From Rhypophila decipiens (taxonomy: Eukaryota > Ascomycota > Sordariomycetes > Sordariales > Naviculisporaceae), in contig MU858053.1 in assembly GCA_033297075.1 (NCBI GenBank), positions 372,001 to 436,000 on the forward strand: 64,000 bases of DNA. Direction: 5' to 3'. Numbering within the stretch: the first letter of the stretch is position 1; the number at the start of each line of letters is the position of its first letter. The notes below the pieces were generated by a model. It saw nothing but the letters and a program-made list of their open reading frames with translations, was not told the origin of the DNA and did no database searches. The position numbers and the translations under genes are program-made. Shown here piece after piece: positions 43,528-54,808 of this stretch.

Positions 43528-45547
43528 GTCTGAGAATGGGCTGTGTCGCTCGAATGTGTTGTGTGTTCTTTTTTGATATCGCCGTCTCTTCCAGCCGATG
43601 GCGCTTTCCGTCAATGTATGTTATTCGGGTTGCTGATTTCTCTCCAATTTTCCCCCGGCCAATTGCTCAGAACCAGCCACTTGCTGCAGACGCCCCTTGC
43701 GCCTACGGCCGTTGAGGAGGATGACGCGCGTTTCGGGGTTGGTGATCTGCTTTGACCTGAGCAGTCGAAGAGGAGGATCGGTTCGATTCAGGGTGTTGGG
43801 GAGCAAAGGAGAAACGGGAAATGGATATTCGCGAAAGATCTTGAAGGGATGAATTGGAAGCAACTCCCGAAATTACGTCGTGGTATCCGTCGTCACTGGT
43901 GTGGGTACGGACACGAGATGAGCCAAATCGTGGAAAACTTAGCAAAGTCCCTGCGGCTCCCACTTTTGTTTGTGGAGGCTGGGAGGAGTGCGACCGGGGA
44001 CTGGGGACCGCCAAGAGTCTGTATCCGTAGTGTCTGGGATCGCTTCGGGACAGTAGCCACGAAAGCCCGCGGTAAGTCGTAGAAGGAGTGTCCTCTCACA
44101 AACTCTCGATTCTCTTTACGATGGGGATTTTTGTTTTTTTGAGGGGACACACATTGGAAAGATTCCTTGTCCGTCGATAAAACCCATCAATTTTGAGAAT
44201 ACCCAGGATTGGCTCTGGTGAGCGTGCAGCTGTCAAAAACGGCTTTTGGGCTTAGCTTCAGGGGCGGGGTAGCCGCGCGAGGTAGTAATCCGCACTGTAC
44301 AGTATACTCTGTATCCCTACCGTACATTATTTCTTTGCCGCAGTATCCGAATGTACCCCGCACTCTGTTCCAGTACAGTACATATTCAACTCTGTAGGGG
44401 GCGTTCATAAGGTGATTGTTTAACCTCACTTCCATTGCCTCTGCAGATACCCCGTAACTGTACGGCACTGTGCAAATTCTTGTCGTACAGGTTACCGTAC
44501 CACAAACCCCCGATCAACAATGACATACAAATACGCCGGAGTACCCGTACCTCCTGGGTCTCGCATCAGAAAAAGAAGGTCAAAGTCTACACGGGAGAGT
44601 TGGTACAAAAGCACAGACACACAGGTACCCCGATGGCAACGACCGTGAATGGTGGGCGGTTAATGGTCTGGGCCTTTCCACCTGCAGATAATAACCAGGA
44701 ATTCTTCGTCTCCTTCATCAAGGACCTCCCAGTCACGTGCCAGTTACCTACACTACGGTACCCTTGCTACCCTGACATGAAACTCCACTCTTTCTTTCTG
44801 CTGAGTGAGCCATGTGGTCCATAATGGTAAACAAGATGCCGGGATTTTTCCTTATTTTTCTTGAGTATCCGTGGTATCGAGAACAGGTCCGGCCGTTCGG
44901 CACGTGGCGAGGTCTACGGGATTGGTTCTGAGTGGCGGCCGCGCCCGCTCCCGCCCGTGTCCGGGAGTTTGTGGCTTCCCGACATATCCGATATTGTCCC
45001 GCCTTGCCACATCATCCGCCGGTACCCGATTTTGCAACTTTGGGGTTCTGATCTGAAATAAGAGAGTGGTAATGACTTGCTGTGCTATCAGAGGCGATGC
45101 TGAAATGAGCTGGAATGTACACTACCTCTACATGCTATAGTAGAGTTAATAAAGTTATCTGATCAAAACACCGCCCTCGGTCCAAGAGATGAGTGACTCC
45201 ACCCCCGCAGAATTCAGATTCCAGTTTTACGTACTGCGTACGTACCCATGTTTCCACACAGAATCTTTCTTGGATCACATCATGGCTGTGGTTTACGACG
45301 ACTCCGTTTCCTCGTGCGGGATTTCCGGGGGTCGTGGAGTCAGCTTGCCGATCAGTGGATGTCCCCCGTATCCTCAGGATGGGGAGAATTTTTTTTGGTT
45401 TTGGCAATTCTCACCAGCGAGCGCAGAGATCGGACAGGAACGCATCCCTATCTCTGCTGCTTTATAACCCCATAATAACCCGATCCCTTTCTTACAGGGT
45501 ACAGTACATTGGATCTCACCAAAAGTAAATAAAAAACAAAAACAAAA
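43528..45547. other. Divergent intergenic region, Ras-like / decarboxylase
   Basis: Two kb without a supported gene. GTAC-rich tracts at 44298-44390 and 44498-44770. TTTATAA at 45461-45467 sits 80 bp before the decarboxylase ATG and may be its TATA box. Confidence 0.5.
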
Positions 45548-47449
45548 ATGAACGGAAACCATTGCCCCGAAACTTTGACCCGGGCTCGCGAGGTTGAGCA
45601 TGTGAGTTTTCTTTTCTGGTCTTTCTTTGAACCATCCATGCACCAACCAACCACATTGGATTGTTGATACACAACACGCAAAGAAATGCTTGCTGAATTA
45701 TAATCGGCTTGGCGACGACAAAGCTCATCGATGCCGTAAAAGCCCTGATAGTCCCATTCGTTCAAGCCGCCGACGAGGCAGCACCTGCAAGGGCGTCCGG
45801 CACGCTCGTTCCCGGCCAACGCAATGTCCTAGTTGAGTCCAAGAAGCCCCAGGAACTGGTGGAGCAGCTGGCCTTTTCTCTGCCTCTGGGTCAAGGTCGT
45901 GGCGAGGAGGGGCTTCTCCAGACGATTCAGGATATTCTCGACACCAGTGTCAATACCTGGGACCAGGGGTTTCTGGATAAGCTTTATGCTAGCACCAATG
46001 CTGTAAGTTTGGGTAGTAGTTCAAGAAAGGAGGCAGAAAGAAAAATGTTTACTTTGTGTTACGGTTACGCAGTTGTCTGACCGTGTCACGAGATGCATAG
46101 GTCGGGGTCGCATCCGAGCTCCTCTTGTCCGTTCTGAACACCAATGTAAGAAAGAAACCCCTTCCTTCCTCCCTGTTGTATGCATGCATGACACCTGATA
46201 GGCTGATGATATGTTTGTGCGCTGGCATCTCTCGTAATAATAGCTGCATGTCTACCAAGTGTCGCCAGCCTTGACCGTTATAGAGAAACATACAGGCAGG
46301 GCGTTTGCGAACCTCTTTGGATTCACCGGCCCCCGCGCCGGTGGCATCTCGTGCCAGGGCGGCAGTGCTTCCAACCTAACCTCCATCGCCATCGCCCGCA
46401 ACACCCTCTACCCGGAAGCCAAGACGGGCGGCAACGCCTCCGTCTCTGGCCCCTTTGTGCTCTTCACCAGCGCCCACGGCCACTACTCCGTCGAGAAAGC
46501 AGCCGTGACGTGCGGGTTTGGCTCCTCAGCCGTCTGGACCGTCCCCGTCGACCAGGCCGGGCGCATGAACGCCTCTTGCCTGCGGGACCTGGTCGTGCGC
46601 GCCAAGGCCGAGGGCAGGATCCCGCTGTACGTCAACGCCACAGCCGGTACGACCGTGCTGGGCTCGTACGACCCCTTCGAGGAGATCTCGGCCGTGTGCC
46701 GTGAGCACAACCTGTGGATGCACGTCGACGCGAGCTGGGGAGGGCCGGCCATATTCTCAGCCCGGCACAGGGGCAAGCTGGCCGGTGCTCACCTCGCCAA
46801 CTCGCTCACCGTCAACCCGCACAAGATGATGAACGTCCCCGTGACGTGCTCCTTCTTGCTGACGGACGACCTGTCCTTGTTTCACAAGGCCAATACGCTG
46901 CCGGCGGGGTACTTGTTCCACGGCCCGGAGGAGGAGGAGGAGGAGGATACCAGCGATGATTCTAATGACCTCCTCCTCGCCGCCGAGAATGATGATGAGA
47001 AACAGTACAATGAGGTCTGGGACCTGGCAGATTTAACCCTCCAGTGTGGACGCAGGGGGGACAGCCTCAAGCTCGCGCTCAGCTGGATTTACTACGGCGC
47101 GGCCGGGTTCGAGCGGCAGGTGGACACGGCATTTGAGACGGCCGCCTACCTCGCCCAGCTGGTGGTTGAGAGCCAGGACTTTGTCTTGGTCTCGTCGAAC
47201 CCTCCCCCCTGCCTGCAGGTCTGCTTCTACTACGCCCCGGGGGGCAAGCTGGCGCCGCTCCCGGACGAGAATACGAGGCGGACAAGGGTCATGGTGGGCA
47301 AACTGGTTCGGAGGGGGTTCATGGTTGATTATGCGCCCGGTGAGAGGGGGAGTTTCTTTAGAGTTGTAGTCAACTGTCAGACCCTGAAGGGGACGGTCCA
47401 GGGGCTGATCAAGGCAATCAAGGCTGTTGGGGACGAGGTAGTGGTGTAA
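45548..47449 (+). CDS. Group II PLP-dependent amino-acid decarboxylase
   Basis: Assembled from four exons: 45548-45601, 45724-46002, 46101-46145 (15 codons) and 46244-47449, all phase 0, 527 residues. The small exons were found by matching family order: MNGNHCPETLTRAREVEH, LIDAVKALIVPFVQAADE, VGVASELLLSVLNTN, then LHVYQVSPALTVIEKHTG, as in glutamate/cysteine-sulfinate decarboxylase-like enzymes. PLP-site features: GGISCQGGSASNL, HYSVEKAA, MHVDASWGG (Asp binding the pyridine N), and NPHKMM with Schiff-base lysine K320. An acidic loop (EEEEEEDTSDDSND, about residues 352-368) is unusual. C-terminal domain complete. Substrate not determinable; aspartate, glutamate, cysteine sulfinate and aromatic amino acids are decarboxylated by this fold, and fungal members of this type are mostly unassigned. 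Cytosolic, no targeting signal. Confidence 0.92.
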
Positions 47450-47842
47450 TGAGATGCGGACATATCTATGTCGCCATTGACGAGCGCACGAGATCAGATC
47501 ATTGACCATGGACTCTCACAGTCACATTCGCAACCAGATTACGGCGTCACGTATCAAGTACCAGACCAGCGGTGAGTGAGGTCTGCACAGCAAAAGGCTT
47601 GGACGATCAACATGTTCATATTTCTTCTCGGCGACAATGAAGATATCCACAACAAGAGGGCTATAAATGCCCGAGATCCCTAAGCAGGAGAAACCCTTTC
47701 GTTTGTTCGGGTAAAAGAGCGAGTGTGTTGAAAACATGAGACCCAATCACATTTCTCTCGTGTACGTGTGTTGCTAGCTCATCGTCAAAGTCCCCAAATC
47801 CGATCAAAACAGAAAGAGATTTAGGCTGGAGCCTGGAGGACT
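47450..47842. other. Convergent intergenic region
   Basis: 3' flanks of the decarboxylase and thi4. Nothing else seen. Confidence 0.5.
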
Positions 47843-48961
<1,119 letters not shown>

Positions 48962-48965
48962 TTAT

Positions 48966-49243
48966 CTGTTCATGTTAGGCAAACCGCTCCTCAAAAGGCG
49001 GACTGACACGAACTCTAGGGGAGAAAGGGTTTCGGAGGTGAGTGGCGGAGGAAAGGGGTGGGAAGAAGGACAAAGAAAAAAGAAAGCATGATCCTTTCGC
49101 TGGTATTATCCAGATCAAGTTCACAGCCGTATAATCTCAGCCTTGTCTTTCCATCCTCGGATACCCTACCCGTCCCAAGACGGCAGCAGGTGGTATACAA
49201 AGATGAGAAAGAGGGCACCGGCTCATGCATCTCAGATAGTTAC
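48966..49243 (-). promoter_or_regulatory. THI4 leader intron carrying the TPP riboswitch
   Basis: Donor CAG/GTAACT at 49243 and acceptor ATGAACAG ending at 48966 bound a 278-nt intron that lies entirely in the 5' UTR, 10 nt before the ATG. It contains the whole aptamer (49087-49227). Retention or partial splicing exposes a 71-codon upstream frame beginning at 49230, immediately beside aptamer helix P1, which would block translation of THI4. This is the arrangement known from TPP-controlled splicing of fungal thiamine genes; the splice sites here are read from sequence. Confidence 0.75.
49087..49227 (-). ncRNA. TPP riboswitch aptamer upstream of THI4
   Basis: Reading on the minus strand, helix P1 is CATGAGCC / GGATCATG (one mismatch), P2 GCC/GGC and P3 starts CTTTC / GAAAG, enclosing the variable fungal P3 arm. 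The invariant CTGAGA (pyrimidine pocket, 49135-49140) is followed after P4 by ACTTGATCTGGATAATACCA and GCGAAAGGATC, matching the conserved pyrophosphate-sensing half. All universally conserved blocks are present and the element sits in the leader of a thiamine gene. Very strong call. Confidence 0.97.
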
Positions 49244-49645
49244 CTGAAAGAAGAACATGCTTTGATCATTACATCCTGCGGATGGATGGATACCAGTCTA
49301 AGGCACCCCGGGCTTTCTTTTCTCTTTTCCTCGCAGGCATATTGTGTGTATGCTTGTCTGGATTGGAGCTATGTACCGAGAATGGTGGCCTGGTGGACGT
49401 GTGCTAGATGAATTTAACGGTATCAGATGGTCAGTTTCTGCTTCACGACGGGGAAAACATATGAAGGTAAAGTACTTGGGAGTGACCGAGTGGAGGTCTT
49501 GTATCGAACAGATACGGTATGCAGGCAAAATCCGAGGAGTGAGCGGTATGTGACGGGGTTGGAGAAGCAAACAGATGGCAGTTGGTTTGGATAGAGGTGA
49601 AAAGAGAGCAGAGAGAAGGAGTTTGATCGAGAGGATATTCGACAT

Positions 49646-49652
49646 CTTTATA
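49646..49652 (-). promoter_or_regulatory. Possible TATA box of THI4
   Basis: TATAAAG on the minus strand, about 400 bp before the leader-intron donor. THI4 is usually very highly expressed, which fits a TATA promoter, but the long leader this implies is unproven. Confidence 0.35.
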
Positions 49653-50483
49653 CAAGCACAAGCCCCTCATCAGGGTATCATTGGACAAGACAAGGAGGAG
49701 AAAAGGCTTCCCACATCGGCTCTTTCTTGGTGCTCGGTTAAACAACCCCACTCCCTCGAATACCTGGGCAATACAGTCCTGACGACATGAGAATATGAGG
49801 GGTGATGAGGTAAAGGCAGCAAATTGCTAAGAACCAGATAGGTACCCTACCTTGCCTGTTAATCAGCACTTGCATGAACGGCCCAACCATTGATAGTTGC
49901 GAGACCGGACCGGCCTCATGGAGTCCACCCGGAGACGACGGATTTGAAGCGAACTGCAACACTAGACGCCTCCTGCCCCCCACTGCTACACATGAGGCTT
50001 GGATCTTGTATATCGACATGTCATAGGCCCACCATCTAGCCTTCACAGACAGCTTGAGGCATCTTGGGTTACAAAAAATGCATGTTACTGACTGTTTGGC
50101 TTGCTCCTCTAGAACCCCCTTTAGTGCCTTCACTAAGAAAAGAAATGGCCTCTGCAATAGCATGTAATAGCACAGTCCAGAGTCGACGGTGACCAACAAG
50201 CCCAGCCTTGACGGCCCCCACGAGGGATACGGCACTTTGTCAATCCTCTCCGGACCACCCCCTCAACTCCGGGTCTTTGTTATTTTTTGACGAAAAAAGA
50301 TTTCGAAGCTCGTACAGCACCTTGTCACATCGCTTCGTGGAGTGGTGCCCCGATAGTTGAAGTGATCCGCAAGGGTGAGCCAGCCTTTACTTATATCTCT
50401 TTACCAAAGACACCCATCACATACGACCATAGGCACTTGAAAACTCGGGATCCCGTCCGCTCTCCCAGAGATAAGTTAGTAGT

Positions 50484-50573
50484 CACCCAACTACTAGTTG
50501 GGTGGGTGACCGCCAGCTCATTGCTGATAAACCAGTGACCGCCAGACTAGTAGCTGGGTGGGTGACCACCAGC
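50484..50573. repeat. Palindrome plus degenerate tandem repeat
   Basis: CACCCAACTA (50484-50493) and TAGTTGGGTG (50495-50504) form a 10-bp perfect inverted repeat around one base. The following sequence, TAGTTGGGTGGGTGACCGCC and neighbours, is repeated with two or three changes about 55 bp on (50546-50573). Confidence 0.75.
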
Positions 50574-50957
50574 GAATCCCTGGTGTTGTATGTCTTTGTC
50601 TTTTTTGTCCACTTTGGAATGGAGCAATATCCCTTTTTATTCATTTCTCATATATAGGTCGTCGACTGATAAGACCCGAGTTCTAAAAACACCTGGAAGG
50701 GGTGCCAATGACTCTCACTTTGTCGAACAGGGTACTGGAAATAAACCAGACCTGTTGATCGTTTTTTGATAAAGAGATCCTTTATTCGATTGTACTGCTC
50801 TTACTTGGCTAGGGCTGAGGACGCTGGGAAAAATAGCCACCCAAATTCCAGCAAAATCAACATCAAACTACCTGGTATCCAGCCCTAACAAAACTCGCCC
50901 CGAAAACAACAGTCTAAAACTTGCACAAACCAAGCCAGTGCCAATCACAATGCATCA

Positions 50958-52047
50958 TCAATCCCCCAAAACTCGACCAACAAACTCCAATCCCATCTCC
51001 CGCGCCTCAATCCCGTTCCTGTCCCCTTCAAAGGCCGTAAACCCATGCGACGCCCCAGGCCAGACCTTGACCGCCGTCTCGGCCCCCGTGCTCATCCACT
51101 TGGCACTCATGAGCAACGTATCATCCAGCAGCGGATCCTCCGTGCCCACCATGAACAACGCAGGCGGCAGCAACTCTCGAAAACTCATCAGATCTTCGTA
51201 CAAGGGCGACACCTCGGGCCTCTGCAACATCTCCAGACTCATCCCCGGCGCGTAGGCTTCCCTGAACTCTGCCATGATGGCGTGGTTTATTAGCAATGGC
51301 CGGACCGATTTGCTTATTGACGGGAGGGTTAGCGTCAGGTCGAATTGGCCAAAGGGGAGGACCAGGCCACGGATGAGTTGCTGCTTGTTGGTGCGGGTGC
51401 GGAGCAGGAAAAGGCAGGTTTGCACGGCTAGACAGCCGCCTGCGGATTCACCTGATATTATCAAGGGGCTTTGAGGGGCGAGGGAGAAGGACGGGAGGCC
51501 GTGGTCGACCAGGTAGCTGGCCACGTCGGTGCAGTCGTCTAGGGCGGCCGGGTAGGGGTGTTCTGGGGCTAGACGGTAGCCGATCGAGATGGCGGTTAGG
51601 TGGGTGGTGTTTGCGTAGCGATTTAGAGTGGCATCTTGGCTTGTTGGGGTGGGAAAAAGTTAGGGTTAGAAAAGGGAGGAAAAAGGGGAGGAAAAGAGCT
51701 TACTCTTTCTCCGAAGCCAGCACAAAGCCTCCGCCGTGGATGTGGAGGAAGATACCTCTGCTGGCATGTCCGTCTTCGGGCTCGTAGACTCGCACCGGGA
51801 TGGTGCGATCTGGGCCGTCCCGGGAGGGGATTGTGGCGTCCTTGGCTAGAGGCAGGTAGATTGGCGGAGGGAGGGCTGTCTCGCCGGTGGCACGCATTTG
51901 ACGGTATTTTTCGGCGCCTACTTGGTGCCATCTGGGGCCTTTGGTGGTGAGGGACTCTAGCAAGGAATTGGCGTTGAGGGTAGCCTCGGAGACGGAGTCT
52001 GGGCTGAACCTTGTGGCATCGAGGATGATGTCGCTGGTGATGGGCAT
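50958..52047 (-). CDS. HSL-type alpha/beta hydrolase (fold-3)
   Basis: Esterase/lipase of the hormone-sensitive-lipase family (family IV). Exons 52047-51704 and 51639-50958, phase 2, give 341 residues. Oxyanion motif HGGG (about residue 104, HIHGGGFVL), nucleophile elbow GESAGG, catalytic Asp in GTEDPLLDD, His in GASHGFTAF; complete triad. The strand ISIGYRLAPEHPYPAALDD just after the intron is the family's YRLAPE motif. No signal peptide, so probably cytosolic. TTTATAA on the minus strand near 52190 may be its TATA box. Relatives act on short-chain esters, and in fungi some belong to secondary-metabolite clusters, but no cluster core enzyme is visible here. The intron contains a TTAGGGTTAG dimer. 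Confidence 0.92.
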
Positions 52048-53108
52048 TTTTCAGGAGGGCAGTAGGAAGGGTAGAGGTGGTAGTAGGCCCAAGTTGACTT
52101 CTCGACAATGATATCAAAGATACTAGATCCGTGATGGTGGAAGAGGACGATGGAGGATGGGATCTACTACGGGCAAATGGCCGTGTGTTATAAAGTATAC
52201 TGTAGGAAAAGGAGCCGGTACGAGAGTGTGTTCACTCCACCCGTTGAAGGCCAACGACGGTTAGTGATGTGAATAATTACAAACGGTCCCTTACCCGGTA
52301 GAGTCTAGCGGTGGTCAAATCAGTCAAAAGTCCCGCCTGCGCCCCTGGGTCGCATGTTCTGTCGTTCATCAGTGTGCATTTATCAGATCCCGGCTACATC
52401 TCCGAGGTAAATCTGGTTAAAGCCGGTCGGTCGTACCGGACACATCAGGGTGCTTCATTCTCGGCCATCATGGTCTTGATATTCTCTTGCTGTGCGAGCT
52501 TATGTGCGAATACCAAGCGGGTTACACATCAGCCCATTTCCGGGAGCTGGTCCCAGCACGGTGAGCAACCTCGTCCATGTCGATTGGTATATTTGTACAG
52601 CGTACAACACCCTGATAAAAGTTGATTACGTACACAGTGTTGCAGTTAGGGGATTGGTTGCCCCGCCAAAAGAATATTGATCATTTTCCGTTTTGGGCCT
52701 AGTGCAGAGCACTTAAAGTTTGCTTGACAAAATTCTCCAGAATAGGGGCATCGGATAAAGAAATAGAATGCACTCAAAGACAGCCAACCAAAGCCGTAAA
52801 TGCAACACTTTTGGCAGCTGGCCTGCCTAATCTCAGCCTTTGTCGTCGGCTTAGGGACTATCGTTGGGTAAATCGGTGGTGGTTAGGTATGCTTATCTGT
52901 CCGTTTAGTATAATGCTCACACGGCCACAGCGGTCATGGTTGGTGTTGTTTTGAGACTTTTTGAACAAGTTGTTCCATGATTAGTTGGTAGTATAAAGTG
53001 TGCGATGCCTGTTAGTCTCGGAAAACCCTTGGCTGTCACCATCATCGCCCCAAGGAATTTAGATAGAGAACCCTCATATAATACAATCCCTCCTCGTACA
53101 CCCTGCGG
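52048..53108. other. Intergenic, no gene recognised
   Basis: Promoter of the HSL hydrolase on the left (TTTATAA near 52190). Remainder empty apart from chance frames. Confidence 0.5.
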
Positions 53109-54411
53109 CTACATGCCCAGCAGCCAAAACCCCAGAATGCTGGCTAGTATAAACAATTCTTCCGGCCGTCTACATGCGACGCTTCTCCCCGTCCCTGACG
53201 ATGTCGTTGTTGCTGTTTCTGATGGCTGGGCCACGTCCTTTGAACTGACAATAACCACCGTGGTCCCACGGGTAACAGTAGTGGTATCAACCTGACCATC
53301 GTCGCGGGTGTATGTAGTGGCCACGGGATCGTAGCGGGTGTATGTAGTGGTCACGGGATTGTCGCGGGTGTATGTAGTGGCCACGGGATCGTCGCCGGTG
53401 TATGTAGTGGCCCCGGGATCGTCGCTCTCGGTATCGTCGCTCTCGGCATCGTCGCTCTCGGTAGGGATGACGGTGCTTGTATGAACCGAACCATCTTCGC
53501 CAATGTATGTGGTGGTCTCGATGGTACTCCAGTAGGTCTCGAGGTACCCTCCCAAATGAGGGCCCGGACCTGGCACGCAGGACGTAATGGCAGCCTGATC
53601 CCGAAAGAACTCGGAGAATTCCCAATAATGCCAATCGTCGTCGTCGCAGAATTCGCCGAATTTGACAGGCATGTAATCGTGCCCGCGCAGATCGTCGCCT
53701 GTCAGAGTAGATGGACTGGGACTTGGCTGAGGCCTCGAGCTTATGGATACGGTACTCCGCGAGCTGCTATCGACCGTGATGCACCTCGTGGGCCCCCCGG
53801 GTGTCTCGGTCGTGAGAAGCGTCCCCGACCAGGCGTAGTGATCAGGCCAAAACACGAAATTGTCAGGAAATGTCCTGATGGGCTGTTTAGCCATGCAATC
53901 CTAATACGGGTTCAAATGAGTGACGATGACAGGGAGGAAAGAAAAAGAACTAGTCTAAAACTTACATTGTCGAAGTGAAAGTATCCCCACTTCGCGAGCT
54001 CGACCAAGATACAATGACCATCATCGTGCCGTCGTCGTTATAAAGTTCGCCACGATCTGTTGGCCGCGACGTAATAGTCGTTACACTGGTCTCGTCGAGG
54101 ACCGTGTTAACGATGGTCATAACCGTCATGGTCGCTTCCGTAGAGCCGGTGCTGTGCATGGCATACCCTTGGGCTGCTGATCTTGGTATCCATCCATACA
54201 AGGTGGCGCAGACCTCGACGCCTTCAAGTCCACAGTTTGGAAAGCAGTCCGAAGAGCTTTGAGCAGCATCTTGGGACTGGGAAGAGGAGTGGTTCGCTAC
54301 ACGATGGTCAGCACTGTACTACTAAATCCACCCCTTTCGTGTCTCACCGTGAATGAGTGCGCCGAGTGCCGCCCTGATAAGAAACTTGCGAAAGGTTGAA
54401 GCCATGATCAT
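53109..54411 (-). CDS. Secreted Ser/Thr-rich GPI-type wall protein with tandem repeats
   Basis: Exons 54411-54348, 54296-53966 and 53874-53109 join in phases 1 and 2 to 386 residues; a second in-frame ATG lies two codons on. The N-terminus (basic start, then KFLIRAALGALIHG) is a signal peptide and the C-terminus ELFILASILGFWLLGM is a hydrophobic tail like a GPI-attachment signal, so surface location is likely. An early Cys pair DCFPNCGLEGVEVCATLYGW precedes Thr/Ser-rich sequence with MTVMTIVNTV. Tandem repeats near the C-terminus encode DDPVATTYTR (10 residues, four copies) and a shorter ESDDT/A-type repeat, Ser/Thr-rich and probably O-glycosylated. The acceptor of exon 3 was chosen because only ATCAG/GACATT keeps the frame. 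Family unknown; a wall or adhesion role is inferred. Confidence 0.78.
53309..53462 (-). repeat. 30-bp and 15-bp coding tandem repeats
   Basis: On the plus strand TATGTAGTGG recurs at 53311, 53341, 53371 and 53401, exactly 30 bp apart; the unit encodes ten residues. From 53421 a 15-bp unit beginning GTCGCTCTCGG follows about three times. Copies differ at only a few bases, so recent expansion is likely. Confidence 0.92.
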
Positions 54412-54808
54412 TTTGGGTGAAATGCAAAATCAGACAAAAGGTCAAAAGATGGCAAGTTGTTCTCGTAATTTGAAATAACACGAAATCGGCAACAGCAGTA
54501 TTATTAAATACCTCTTCCGCGGTTTGTTTTCGACAAGACACAGGTAAAGCTTCTGCTTCATGCTGCCCATCCTGAAAGTCAGGCAGCTGCCAGGCAAGGC
54601 AACCACGGAGACGCTCGACGTTCAGCGTGCGGCTATTGATTTCATACCATTGGTCGCCTTGCGCCACATCATGTACCGTACCTAGCTGAATCAAGGAAAT
54701 CGGTGAGTGAATGAGATGCGAGACAACGAGGGGTAAAGGCCACACAAATCTCTATTTAACCATAACTAAGGATAATCTGATGATGTTGGTGGATTATGCA
54801 CTTTCCCC
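54412..54808. other. Divergent intergenic region
   Basis: Promoters of the GPI-type protein gene (minus) and the membrane-protein gene (plus). Nothing else seen. Confidence 0.5.

Larger units (their letters stand above)
49244..50957. other. Intergenic upstream of THI4 and downstream of HSL hydrolase
   Basis: THI4 leader and promoter occupy the left part. The rest has no supported gene; 50484-50573 holds a short palindrome and a degenerate tandem repeat. A minus-strand frame 49738-50235 starts at GTG and looks like chance. Confidence 0.5.

Noticed and set aside
49738..50235. 165-codon minus-strand frame
   Set aside because: Begins with GTG rather than ATG and looks like chance.
53309..53462. 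Repeat array that could suggest CRISPR
   Set aside because: Units are directly adjacent, have no spacers, and encode protein repeats in a fungal gene.
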